NCBI GenBank assembly: GCA_022749755.1
Contig: CM040447.1
Location: forward strand, 62,001-126,000
Length of the DNA stretch: 64,000 nucleotides
Direction of reading: 5' to 3'
Origin: Azadirachta indica
Lineage: Eukaryota > Streptophyta > Magnoliopsida > Sapindales > Meliaceae
Shown: positions 40,801-51,860 of the stretch, one piece after another
How the letters are laid out: each line of letters starts with the position of its first letter
Position numbering within the stretch: the first letter of the stretch is position 1
The notes under the pieces: generated by a model
Told to the model about the DNA's origin: nothing
Databases searched by the model: none
What the model saw: only the letters and a program-made list of their open reading frames with translations
Position numbers and translations under genes: made by a program

Positions 40801-42475
40801 GATGGTTTGTGATCAAGACAGATAATGTTGCAACTAGCTACTTTTAAAATCAGAAAAAAGCTTATCTTTAAGCAAGCCCGATGGCAAGACTTTTTGGTGA
40901 AGTTTGATTATGTCATGGAGTATAAGTCGGGACAAGCCAATGTTGTTACGGATATACTGAGTCAGAAATTGGAGTTTAGTTTCATTAGCTGACTAGAATG
41001 TAGCATAGTGGATCATGTTAAAGAAGACTTAGCACATGATCCCTTTGCCAAGAGTTTGATGGAACTTGCCTAAAATGGCAAGATAAGACGGTTTTGGGAA
41101 GAAAATGATGTTCTTTACACTGTTAGGAATCGTATTTTCATTTCGAAGTGAGAAAATTTGAGACGGGAGTTGATGAAAAAGTGCCACGACTTTAAGGTGG
41201 TTGAACATCCATGTATTCATCGTACTTTAGCGTTGTTAGAAGATATATATTATTGGCCACAGATGAGGAATGATGTGGAGGCATATATGCAGACTTGTCT
41301 TGTATGCCAACAAGATAAGGTCGAGCAAAAGCAACCGGCCGATTTACTTCAGCCTTTTTCGATTCTGGAATACCTATGAAAGTGTGTTACCATGGATTTC
41401 ATTTCTGCACTATCCAAATTTGAGGGATGCGGATCTATTCTGGTCGTGGACGACAAGTTATCCAAGTACGAAACCTTCATTCCAGCCCTACGAGATTGTA
41501 TTGTCGAGAAAAGCTGCCCACTTGTTTTTCTAGCATATTGTTAAGTATTGGGGTCTTCTTCAGACCATTATCAGTGACTGAGACTCTCATTTCACCTGAA
41601 AGTTTTGGCGTGAGTTGTTGAAATTGATGGGATCGAACCTACACTTCTCGACAAACTTTCATCCACAGACCGATGGACAAACCGAGAGGGTGAATGCATT
41701 ATTGGAGTTTTACTTGAGATATTTTGTGAGTGCTAATTAGGGAGATTTGGAAAAGTTGCTTGATGTAGCTCAATTTTCATGCAACTTGCAGTAGAAAAGA
41801 GTGATGTAACATAGCCCGTTCGAGATAGTGGTCGGTTAATAGCCCCACATGCCACAAGCTTTGGTGAAAGGCTACACGGGTCCGAACCCCTTAGTGTATA
41901 AATAGGTGAAAGGTTGACAAGAACAACTTGATGTTGCCAAAGTTTACTTAGACAAAGCATCCAAGAAAATGAAGAAATGGGCAGACAAGAACCATAAACT
42001 GTTAGAGTTCCAATCCGGCGACCTTGTCATGGTGAAGTTATCGATTCAACAGTTTAAGGCCTACCAATCAGTGTATAAAGGGTTGGTACAGAGACGGAAG
42101 GGACTTTACTGTATCCTTAAGAAGGTCGGGAAAGTATCGTATCAAGTTGAGCTGCCACCGAAGCTTAAAATTCATTCGATCTTCTATGTGAGTTCATTGA
42201 ATCTCTACTATGGAGACGCAGAAGATTTGAAGTGAAGGTAATCACATAGAGCACCACCTGCCACCATAAACTTCTATGATCGTGAGATAGCCGAGATACT
42301 TGTTGATTGAGTTATTTGGAGAAGTGGAGTACCAAAGTACTCAAAATTCTTGGTGAGATGGAAGAACCTCTCGGACAGTGAGGCTAGTTGAGAGAAGGAA
42401 GCGGACTTGTGGCAATTCCAAAACCAAGTTAAAGAGTACAAGTTAAAGAGGCTTGACGAGGGCGTCAAGGATTTC
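37825..42475 (+). pseudogene. gag-pol relic of the gypsy element
   Basis: Gag relic at about 37825-38990, with the DTWDAFKVEFKRQFY region and a CCHC zinc knuckle at 38927-38965 (CYLCGGAHYTKEC). Protease relic near 39165 (ALIDSD). Reverse transcriptase at 39800-40560, with FVMPFGLTDAPTTF and a HLDDIVVYS catalytic box in place of YxDD. RNase H at 40600-40770 (VHMDVSNYTIAAVLMQNA). Integrase zinc finger at 41210-41320 (HRTLALLEDIYYWPQ, CLVCQQ) and degraded core to about 41710. C-terminal chromodomain at about 42320-42430 (KFLVRWKNLSDSEAS). Numerous in-frame stops, many at positions where Gln, Arg or Trp is expected (CAA/CAG to TAA/TAG, CGA to TGA, TGG to TGA/TAG), plus some frame shifts, exclude function. 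Domain names are standard for the family; boundaries are approximate. Confidence 0.9.
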
Positions 42476-42487
42476 GGTGAAAGAGGA

Positions 42488-42720
42488 TGTCATGTGCCGC
42501 CAGCACGAGCAGTAACTCCGCGAGCATGCGAGCTTCATCCACAAAAGTTGGGCATTGCACCATATGCGTGAGCAGATTTTATCACGACCACAGTGGGCAT
42601 ATTGGCTGAAATCTCTACTGAGGCAGAAAGCAAAATCCCAATTGGACCTTTCCTTATTGAGCTAGGCAGAAAGCAGAATAAAGAGGCAGTTTGCACTGTA
42701 GTACACACTATAGCTCGGGC
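42488..42720 (+). repeat. Truncated 3' LTR of the gypsy element
   Basis: This is about 232 bp homologous to 37143-37374. Similarity stops abruptly at GCTCGGGC (42713-42720), after which unrelated antisense retroelement-like sequence follows. The break suggests a deletion or that another insertion replaced the remainder. Confidence 0.88.
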
Positions 42721-43215
42721 TGTCATCGAAGAATCGTTAAGGGAGGGAATCTCCTCAGCTGATGTATCCTTAAGAATCTTGTCCTCGTCATCCTTTACCT
42801 TTATGGCTGAGTATCTCTCTAAGTCAAATGGAATCCCCATCCAATCCGTCTTTAAGGAAGGATCACTTTTGTAAATCTCCTCTTATGCTCTTTTGTAGCC
42901 CAGGAGCTAAAATTTAGCTACTTGCCTTTCCAAGCGGACTACTGATGCTGCATGTTCTACCTTCTCCTTCTCTAGCTCCCCGCTAACCACTTCTACGGAT
43001 GACTCGAGCTATTTGTAAATGACCCTCTGGTGTTCTACCACTGCTTTGTACATAACCACTTCGGCGTCTGATTTGGCAGCTCTCTTTTTGTATGAGGTAG
43101 CTTCATCAACTATCGACTTTAGCTTTACTCGCAAATCATTTAATCTCTTCGTCGATGAAAAGGCAAGCTTCTTGTAACTTCTTTTGGCCCTTACGACGTC
43201 TTTTACATCTTTCAT
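42721..43215 (-). pseudogene. Antisense coiled-coil, gag-like retroelement fragment
   Basis: Read on the minus strand from 43215, the frame gives MKDVKDVVRAKRSYKKLAFS and a charged, heptad-like region (ELEKEKVEHAASVVRLERQ), ending near a Ser/acidic tail (KDTSAEEIPSLNDSS) at about 42720. At least two stops interrupt it. Such lysine/glutamate-rich coiled-coil tails are common in plant retroelement gag-like proteins; I cannot name the family. It abuts the broken 3' LTR of the gypsy element. Confidence 0.45.
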
Positions 43216-43235
43216 CCTAAAGTAGATAAAGAAGG

Positions 43236-43498
43236 CAAACTGTCGAAAGTAAAACAGAAGTTAGCAAGATAATAAAATAAAAGAAGAAAAAATTATCAAC
43301 CTTGGCTACTCCTGGAAGGAATGCCACGACTGAGACATTGACTGGTTTAAAACAACCCGATTAGAAGAGGGGAAAAAAAGGAAAAGAAATAGGGAAGTAG
43401 AGTAGTTGGCACATGCTAGTCAATCTAGTACAAGAGACAAATTGTCAAAAGTAAACCAAAAGTTAGCAAGATAATAAAATGAATGAAGAAAAAACTAT
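43236..43498. repeat. 61-bp direct duplication (43236-43296 and 43438-43498)
   Basis: The segment containing AGTTAGCAAGATAATAAAAT appears twice about 200 bp apart with about ten differences. It lies in non-coding sequence between retroelement fragments. Confidence 0.75.
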
Positions 43499-43859
43499 TA
43501 AAAGTTAGGTTAAGCTTGGCAAGCACCTAAGGAAATCCAAGTTAAAGGCTGTAAGTCGTAGAGGAGGGCAACTTAATGAAATATTTTAAAAAATTCAAAT
43601 GTCAAGAAATATTTTACTAACAAGTCAACGAAATCATTTAAGTACAATAATTTATTTTCTAATATATTACAATATAGATAATGAGTAGAACGGTAGTCAA
43701 ATACTTGCAAAATAATTTTAAAATAATAAGTATAATAGTAATGTAAATTTAGACAAATAACAAAAGATACCAATAATGGATAAAAATGTCAATTATTATA
43801 AAAAGTTACTATTCAAAAGGCATTCTTTATATCAATCTGTGTTACTAGCCATCGATACA

Positions 43860-44460
43860 TAACCGTTAGACTTAAAAACCTCTGATAATCGGATATTTGG
43901 CCATCGGTTTGAATGTTTCAAAGTAGTCAACCCTTACAACTAATCTGGCTTTATATCTCTCCACACTCTTATCCTGTTTTTGTTTTTCTATAAACCACCT
44001 TATTTTCTACTAATTTTTTGGTCATCACATGTTAGTACCAAAATCTAAGTGTGATTTTGTCCTAATGCTTAAAACTCATAGATCATAACTTTGTGCCAAT
44101 TTGGATCACAAGTACAAAGAATTGATTTTAGGGTAATTTATTTTTAGGCGTTGCTAAGATAAAATTTTGCTTTAAAAATACATGCATTAGCTCTAGTAAT
44201 CATAGGATGAGATGGTACTAGGACAATTAAATGAGGCAACACTGGCTGATACTCCATGAATGTCTTCGAAATTTGGATTGATGGATGCTAGAATCATCTC
44301 CCTTTCTAATAAAACTCCATATGGTCAATGATTGTGTCAATATAAGTCAACCTAAACTTGTAAATTTCATATCAATTTCATCGTATCCAAAATTTTCGTC
44401 TCTACCTATTACAAAATAAATATCTTTATTTATTGTTTCATGGGTTTTACCAAATCTTAG
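43860..44460 (-). pseudogene. Copia reverse transcriptase fragment, antisense
   Basis: On the minus strand, 43976-43880 encodes KSVERYKARLVV followed by DYFETFKPMAKYPIIR, recognisable as the start of the Ty1/copia reverse transcriptase domain (family pattern: ERYKARLVAKG ... DYxETFSPVAK), with about ten residues missing between. Upstream minus-strand sequence to about 44460 is compatible with the integrase-RT linker but is too decayed to prove. Only this small piece is recognisable. Confidence 0.55.
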
Positions 44461-44485
44461 AAACCTATTTGTTTTATGTGAAACA

Positions 44486-44517
<32 letters not shown>

Positions 44518-44799
44518 TTTGTTACCATATTAGATTTTTTTTCTGTATATATATTGATAAATTTAACTTTAGTTTAAATTCTTTTATTGTTTATTCTCAT
44601 AAGTAAATGATGATATTTATAATAATGTAAATTTTTTATGAAAAAAAATAATTATTAATTACTTTCTCTAAAATATGGGTATGCACCATAATTTTAAAAA
44701 TAAAAATAAAGAAGTGCACGTTCATGGTACAAGCCCTTTTATTTGGACGCTTGTTTTAAGAGATTTCATTTTAATGAAAGATTCATGCATGGATAATAT

Positions 44800-45440
44800 A
44801 TGATTTAGGTGGAAACAAACTGGTGGGATTTTTGCCTATGAGTCTAAGCAAACATGAAAACCTTGTTTATTTACAGGTTAGTAATAACATTCTGGAGGGT
44901 AACATCACTTTCGGTTCTGAAAAATTCAAGAATTTGACCTTTTCGGATTTGTCATTTAATAGTTTTAGTGGTGGGATTCCACCAAGTTTGGGCAAGTGTA
45001 GTAGCTTAACAACTCTAACCATTGTGAGTAGCAACATAACAGGCAGTATCCCGTCTTCCCTGGGCCAATCAGATATGCTTTTGAGTCCTGACCTGAACTA
45101 GGCATGTGCGAGTCCTTGACAAACTTAACTTTGTTTTCGAACCAACTCGAAGGACCATTTCCTTTCAGCATGTATATATATATATAGCTAGGGAACTTCA
45201 CTAATCTTATTCCTTCGGATTTGTCAAGGAACAAATGCCCTGGGCTCTTGCCTCAAAAGCTAGGAAATCAATCTTGTAAGCGTTGTAACTCTGAAACTTG
45301 AATACAATCACTTGAAATGTCCCTTGCCAGCAACATAACAGGCAGTATCCCATCTTCGTTGGCCTGCTAGAGATTTGCTTTGGAGACTTGACCATTCCGG
45401 AAATTAAAATTTGTCTGGGATAATTGCGATTGATCAGTCT
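44800..45440 (+). pseudogene. LRR receptor fragment (cluster copy A)
   Basis: A partial copy of the PEPR-like LRR gene. It begins at the unit GGNKLVGFLP (matching 51310 in copy B), reads through LRRs such as NLVYLQVSNNILEGNITFGS and GIPPSLGKCSSLTTLTIVSS, and meets stops after DMLLSPDLN at 45101. A short TA microsatellite (about 45170-45186) interrupts the next LRR. Degraded LRR sequence continues to about 45440, ending with the same recombined junction (AACATAACAGGCAGTATCCC and a following LRR piece) seen at the end of copy B. Signal peptide, N-terminal LRRs, membrane helix and kinase are missing. Confidence 0.85.
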
Positions 45441-45762
45441 TAATGCTGTACTCAATCCAAACGGAAGATCTTTATGGGTATTTTCAATCTGAAAAGAAGG
45501 TGATGAGTGCTACGTTATAGGTTAATCAATGTATGAATTTTGTTGAAAATTAATTTATAAAAGTTCATTTGTTACGCCAATTTATTATCCAATCAATAAT
45601 GAATATCGTTTCATTTGAGCTATTTATTTATCGCTTAATGTTTTATAATGTTATTTAATTGCATGGTCATATAATGAGGTGATATGTATGCTAGGTTTTC
45701 ATTAAATTAAAGCTTAAATTTTGATTTATTAAAATCTACAAAATTAGTTTGAATATTATTAA

Positions 45763-46993
45763 GGAAAATTAACATACACCCCTGATGTTTGGGGAAATAG
45801 ACACATACCTCCCTAATGTTTGGAGAAAAACAAATGCTCCCCTTAAATTTCGACAAAGACACATAACTCTCTTAACTTTTATTTCTGTTAATTGACTGAT
45901 CAAGTTAATATCATTTATATTTCTAAACTTTAAAATATTAATAACTTAAAACATAATTATCTTAATTACAACAATTTATTCTCTATTTAATATTTTTTAC
46001 AATATACTTTTTTAATTAAAATAATTTAATTCCTATTTTAATATTTTTTATAATATATTAAGGATTAAATAATTTTTTAATTTATTATTTTAATAAAAAA
46101 TTAAAAAATACTATTATTAAAAAAATTCGAACAATGAGTTAGATCGATCTCAAACGCTAAAATAATTTTCATTCTTTTACTTTCTCATTAATAATTTAAT
46201 ATATAGTTAAAAAAGTTTAGAAATAGAATATTTTTTAAAGTTTTATTTTTATATATAATATATTTATTTAAAAAATAATGTTAAATTTATTATATTTTTT
46301 AAAAAATTATGAAAATATAAATAAAAAAATATATGTTATATATTCTCTTATTTTTTATATTTTTATTAAAATTAAAATATATTATTTAACAGTAATGTAA
46401 AATATATTTAGTTGCTAATTCTATTAACAAATGACATTAAATTCTCTTTTTCTTTTATATTTTATATTTATATTTTTATAATAAATATAATTAACTTGAT
46501 ATAATCTTTTAAATAAATACAATGGATATAAAAATAAAATGTTAAAAAATAGTTCAAAGTTTTTTTCAAAACTAAAAATTAAATTTTTATTAAAAAATAA
46601 AAGAAAAGGGTTAGAAATATTTTAACATATAGGTTTGGTTTACCTTATTATTATATCTTTTCAATAATAATTTTTTTAAATTTTTTTAGTGAAATAATAA
46701 ATTAAAAATTATTTAGTTCTTAGCATATTATGAAAAATATTAAAATAGGGATTATATTGTTATAATTAAAAAAAATTATATTATAAAAATAATAAAATAG
46801 GGATAAAATTATTATAATTAAAATAATTATTTTTGATTTATAATTATTTAAAAGATAAAAGATACAAATGATATTAGCCTATACTGTCAACTATTATAAA
46901 TATGTCTATTTGTCAAAGTCGAGGAAAATTTATTTTTTTTCAAACATTAGGGCTATATCTCCAACTATCAAGGAGGTATATATAAAATTTTCC
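45763..46993. mobile_element. Non-autonomous TIR element 1
   Basis: The ends form imperfect inverted repeats of roughly 50 bp starting GGAAAATTAACATACACC on the left; on the right the sequence ends AAAATTTTCC. They are flanked by the 9-bp direct repeat TATTATTAA (45754-45762 and 46994-47002). The interior is extremely AT-rich with no coding capacity. A 9-bp target duplication fits Mutator-like elements. It is related to the element at 49.2 kb by its end sequence. Confidence 0.75.
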
Positions 46994-47002
46994 TATTATT
47001 AA

Positions 47003-49191
47003 TTTATTTTTTCGAGATATATGTCAATTTTTTTATTATTAATTTATCAATATATCAAATAAAATTAATTCTTAAAAATTTATGTCGTCATTTTTAAAAA
47101 ATTGAATAAGAGATGATTACAGTTTACGAAACCATTTCATTTCTTTTTCTTAGCCGTAGCTTATTTTTTCAATAACATTGTACTCATACAATTGTGATAA
47201 AAATTATATTCTGATTAATATATCAATTATTAATGGCAAGTTATCACAAATATCAAAATTTCATTGTTCTAAGATTATGGAAACACAAATAAGTAAATAA
47301 ACAAATAAAACTTCACAGACAAAATTAAATTTTGGGAAAGTAATATAAAAAATAAAAAACTTTTTATACTAATTAACATGAGAACAATACATTGTTACTA
47401 TATGTCCCATATAATTAATTTTCTTGAACTCCAATAATTTTATAAATGTAGTACTGATATAACAATATCATATTAAATAATTTTTAAGAACTTTATATAA
47501 CAATTTGATCATTATCATTTTGCTCACAATTAAGACGGTATGAGACAAAACAAAGCATAGTTAAATAAGGGTATTTTATCAACACAAAGACTAATTTTGA
47601 CTATGGAAAAAAATTAAGAAAATGACTTGTATATATGTATAAATTCTTTCCAAGCTTACTAAATCACAAATCAATTTTAATACTGTCTATAAATAATAGT
47701 AATGGGGGTCTGACTATTTAATTCAACGAATACCTACCATTTGTCTTTGTCTTCATCATCACTTACTGTTATTGTATTATATATTAAAAGAAAAAGGTTG
47801 GAGGTTTGGTAGTAGCAATGGAGTTTGGTTGTTGGAGTGTTTAGTCAATCATATATATTCAGTGATTATTCTTAACATCAAATTAAATCTTAACTAAGTG
47901 GTTGAACTTTTGTTTTATTAGGGTTTTCTGTCAATTAGATCCCTCAATTTTAATATCTTTCAAAATTGAGATATATTTTATCTCCATTTATTAGATAAAA
48001 TTTGTAACCCTGTTATAAAATGAGTAGGTTATTTTATTAAGATTTTTTCATTTAATTATCATTTACAGATTCAGAGTCTAAGCAAAAATGTAAATTAATA
48101 CTATTATAACATAGTTTGAAAATTTACGATCAAATTAGAATATTTTTACTTTCATAGTAGGGAGAAGTATATCAATTTTGTAATCACGAAATAATAATAA
48201 AATTTAAATAAATAGTTAGATTTCATTGTTTTACTAAGATTTTGTAAATTTTAATCCTCTATATATTTTTTTAACATGTTATTAATAAGAATACATTTTA
48301 GCATATTTTATTAAATTAAATAGTCTCATTTGATAAAATAATCAAATTGCTTTATAATATTAAATTTTATTGTCATATAACAAGTGACCAAATTTACTTT
48401 GCAATATGGAGTTTTGTTTATTACATAACAAGTCACTAATATAGTAAAAGGTACCATGCTCGTAAAATTGTGGAATTCATTGAGGCATGCGGGCTTATCC
48501 CTTAAAATTTATGTTTATACAAGGCTTGTTTCATATTTAATCTTAATTTTTTAAGAATAATCCATGTCCTTATTAAATTCGTGTCCTGTTGAATTAAATA
48601 TTAAATTTTTTATTTTAATTTTTATAAATATTTTAATTAATTAAAATACCATAATATTGCAAAATATAATTTTTATGTAAAATTATTATTAAATGTTTAG
48701 TTTTAAAATATTTTTATCAATTATTTATACTTCCTATTATATCTCATGTTCAACCATTGGATTTTTATACCTAAAATATAAATCTATGTTTAGATTTATG
48801 AAGACTTTCGAATCGTGTCAACCCATTATTTTCTATATCGAACTTGTGTGCCATTATGATCCAACCCATATAATACCCCTATATAGTCCATTATCTATTG
48901 ATGAAATAAACCAAATACTTTTTTAATAATTGTGTGGATCAAATTCTATATCTTTTATAACATCTAAAGAGACTTTACGTTTTGTACCAACAAATAAGCA
49001 TATACTTTGGGACCTATTTGATTCAAATAAATAAATTATGCAATAATTTGATAAAGCTTTGAAAATGAATAGACCCTAGTAGGTAAATTTCCACTGTAAA
49101 TAAAAAAAAAATTCCAAACCTAATTCTAGAATTCCTACGCAGGATATCTAACGAACATTTGTTTGATTCTTGATTCTAATATTAATAGTAA
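47003..49191. other. Spacer of LRR cluster unit A
   Basis: There is no gene. The sequence is a diverged copy of the spacer after LRR copy B: 47150-47630 matches about 51990-52320, 47795-47950 matches 52727-52870, and 48413-49100 matches 53299-53890. It is AT-rich throughout. Confidence 0.75.
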
Positions 49192-49201
49192 ATATAATTT
49201 A

Positions 49202-50353
49202 AGGAAGTTAACATATACGTCTACCAAAGTTTGAGATATCCACACTTAAATAACTAATTTAAAAAAACTCACACGTATCTCCTTTATATCGTTAATTGAC
49301 TATCTAATTTTTATGAAAAAACCAAACTATCCTAACTATTTTCTTTATGGTCTAAAGACAAATTGAAGACAAAACCTATCTTATATATGTGTAATGTAGA
49401 GTCCATGTTATTTGAGTTTATTATTGGACACAATGTATTATTTATACATTGCATAATAAAATAACATAATAATTTTTTAAAAGATTATAAAAAATTTCGT
49501 ATTCAATTGATAAATATTACATCACTTTAGATAAAACATTAAAGTTAAAAAATTTAATGTCGTGCTTTTAAACTTTTTAAAATTTATAATGAAAATATAA
49601 TTATTAATTTTTAAAGTATAAAAAATTGAATAACAAAAGAGTTAGTTAATTTTTTAATAAATAAATTATGTTTACAGCGCTAAAAAATATATGTTAGTCT
49701 AATTTATAGAAATTGATTTTAGGATTTTGAACTAAATATTGTTAAAAAGTACTATGGATGAATTGATAATATTAAATATCATTATTTAATTTTATATTTC
49801 AGTTATTTACTTGCACTATAATAAATGCATGATAATAAAGATGTAAGTTGTCTTTATGATAAAATAAGAAACAAATAAACATTACATAATATAATTAAAA
49901 AAATTATTAATATATACTGCACGACAATTAGTATTATCACATCAAATCAATTTTCATCCCGTAATTTACATAAAAAATTTATATGGAACATTAAGTAGAT
50001 AAAATTTGTGTTTTAATCTCAATTAAAACTATTTTGCTTCTGAAAAGAAATTGACGTCCGAGGTGGCATTTGGCATTCTCGAAACATTATATGTATATCT
50101 ATTTTCCAAAAAGAAAATAAAATTTTGTAATGTCTGCGTTTATTTTTTTATGAAGAAAATACAACAATGGCATAACATGAGTGCAAAATAATAACAAGGC
50201 CAAGACTTGATTAAAATAGTTAAGCTGGTAAAATGTCTAAAAATACCCTTTAACGTTTTTCACAGTCAACTAACGGTACGCAGAAGTTGTATAGATTTCT
50301 CTAAATCTGTCATTTAAGCTCCGAACCTTAGTAGAGTTATGTGTTAATTTTCC
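49202..50353. mobile_element. Non-autonomous TIR element 2, upstream of LRR copy B
   Basis: The left end AGGAAGTTAACATATACGTC and the right end GTGTTAATTTTCC are inverted repeats. The flanks carry a 10-bp direct repeat ATATAATTTA (49192-49201 and 50354-50363). The corresponding place in the next cluster unit (about 53940) lacks the element, which supports a real insertion. No coding capacity is seen. It ends about 300 bp upstream of the copy B start codon. Confidence 0.75.
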
Positions 50354-50389
50354 ATATAATTTATTATCACGTATACTGTCGTCCTCAGA

Positions 50390-50654
50390 AACCAAACCTG
50401 AAAGGACAAGTCCACCTCTGGCCTATTAACTTGGAACTCAAGTCCACAGCATTTCAAACCCGTTGCTTCAACTACTTATACCGTGCAAGAGGCAAAACGT
50501 AAGTTGTTTTCTGTGTCTCTTTTTGACATTCTCTCTTTCTAGATTCAGAGATTTTTTTGTCTGAATCTCCTTTCAGAGCTTTAAACCCATGTACAAAACT
50601 GCCGAGTTTCTATTCTAGCCAACTTCAAACTGGTGACTGGTGAGCGATTACAGT
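50390..50654 (+). promoter_or_regulatory. Leader/promoter region shared by LRR copies B and C
   Basis: The block ACAAGTCCACCTCTGG to the start codon is retained in copy C at 53950-54271, with words such as CAGCATT, CCGTTGCTTCAACTACTTA and AGTTTCTATTCTAGCCAACT. Conservation in a fast-decaying spacer points to a promoter and 5' leader inherited with the gene. Confidence 0.55.
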
Positions 50655-51860
50655 ATGAAGTTCTTTTGCCATTTCTTGCTCTTACTTAACTTGTCTGTGT
50701 GTTTCCATACTGTGTTTGCTTTGAATGGTGATGGGGTTGTTTTATTGTCACTACTGAGTCACTGGAACTCTGTACCATCTTCCATAGTCTCGAGCTGGAA
50801 GAATGCAGATTCTGTTCCCTGTAAATGGGTGGGAATAGAGTGTGATGATTCTCACAATGTGGTCTCCCTTAATCTCTCAAGTTATGGAATTTCTGGTCAG
50901 CTTGGACCTGAAATTGGTCATTTGAGACAATTGCAGAGCCTTGACTTGCGGTTTAATAATTTGTATGGTAATATCCCACCACAGTTAGGCAATTGTAGTG
51001 ATCTTAAGCTCTTGGATTTGTCGTTAAATGGACTCATTGGAGAAATACCTGATAGTTTGAAGAACTTGCAAAAATTGAAGTTCTTGCTCTTATACAATAA
51101 TTCATTAGATGCTGAAATACCTGAATCATTGTTTCGTATTCAGAGTTTGCAATATGTGTATTTGCACAGTAACGATTTTAGCGGTTCAATTCCTGGGAAT
51201 GTTTGTGAGGGGAGCGAGCTTGTGGCTTTATGGTTACATGATAACAGGTTATCAGGTACTATTCCTGAGTCCATTGGGAATTGCAGTAAATTGCAAGACC
51301 TGTACTTGGGGGGAAACAAACTGGTGGGATTCTTGCCTGCGAGTCTAAACAATCTCGAAAATCTTGCTTATTTGCAAGTTAGTAACAATAGTCTGGAGGG
51401 TCGCATCACTTTCGGTCCTGAAAAATGCAAGAATTTGACCTTCTTGGATTTGTCATATAATAATTTTTGTGGTGGGATTCCACAGAGTTTGGGCATCTGT
51501 AGTAGCTTAACAACTCTAGTCATTGTGAGTAGCAACATAACAGGCACTATACCGTCTTCCCTTAGCCGATTAGATATGCTTTCGAGGCTTGACCTTTCAG
51601 GAAATCATTTAAATGGGAAAATTCCACCTGAACTAGGCATGTGTAAGTCCTTGACAACCCTACTGCTATATGCAAACCAACTGGAAGGATCAATTCCTTC
51701 CAGCATAGGAAACTTGACTAATCTCAATAAACTGGATTTGTCAAGGAACAAGCTTTCAGGGTTTATACCTCCGGAGCTAGGAAATCTTGTAAACCTTGTA
51801 ACTCTGAGACTTGCATACAATCATCTGGAAGGCTCTTTGCTATCTTTGCTACCAACGTAA
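50655..51860 (+). CDS. Secreted LRR protein, PEPR-like ectodomain without kinase (cluster copy B)
   Basis: An uninterrupted 401-residue frame. It has a signal peptide (MKFFCHFLLLLNLSVCFHTV), an LRRNT-type N-cap (WKNADSVPCKWVGIECD) and about 13 LRRs of the plant extracellular type (for example LQSLDLRFNNLYGNIPPQLG), closely related to the ectodomain of PEPR-type danger-peptide receptors. It stops after HLEGSLLSLLPT; no membrane helix or kinase follows. Downstream of the stop, the sequence resembles an earlier LRR of the same family (TGGCAGTAGTATATCCCATC, CTGCTAGATATATGCTCTGG), so the end was made by recombination between LRR units in a wrong frame. I chose ATG 50655 because it opens the signal peptide. 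It could be a soluble or decoy LRR protein or an expressed pseudogene. The upstream 270 bp matches that of copy C. Confidence 0.75.
   Translation: MKFFCHFLLLLNLSVCFHTVFALNGDGVVLLSLLSHWNSVPSSIVSSWKNADSVPCKWVGIECDDSHNVVSLNLSSYGISGQLGPEIGHLRQLQSLDLRFNNLYGNIPPQLGNCSDLKLLDLSLNGLIGEIPDSLKNLQKLKFLLLYNNSLDAEIPESLFRIQSLQYVYLHSNDFSGSIPGNVCEGSELVALWLHDNRLSGTIPESIGNCSKLQDLYLGGNKLVGFLPASLNNLENLAYLQVSNNSLEGRITFGPEKCKNLTFLDLSYNNFCGGIPQSLGICSSLTTLVIVSSNITGTIPSSLSRLDMLSRLDLSGNHLNGKIPPELGMCKSLTTLLLYANQLEGSIPSSIGNLTNLNKLDLSRNKLSGFIPPELGNLVNLVTLRLAYNHLEGSLLSLLPT

Larger units (their letters stand above)
37143..42720 (+). mobile_element. Decayed Ty3/gypsy retrotransposon with chromodomain
   Basis: The element starts with TGTCACGTGCCGC at 37143 and ends in a truncated 3' LTR starting TGTCATGTGCCGCC at 42488. 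Between them are gag, protease, reverse transcriptase, RNase H, integrase and chromodomain relics in the gypsy order on the plus strand. A polypurine tract (GAAAGAGGA) directly precedes the 3' LTR. No clear primer-binding site and no target-site duplication could be found; the right LTR breaks off about 232 bp in. Chromodomain plus domain order place it among plant chromoviruses. Many stop codons make it inactive. Confidence 0.93.
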
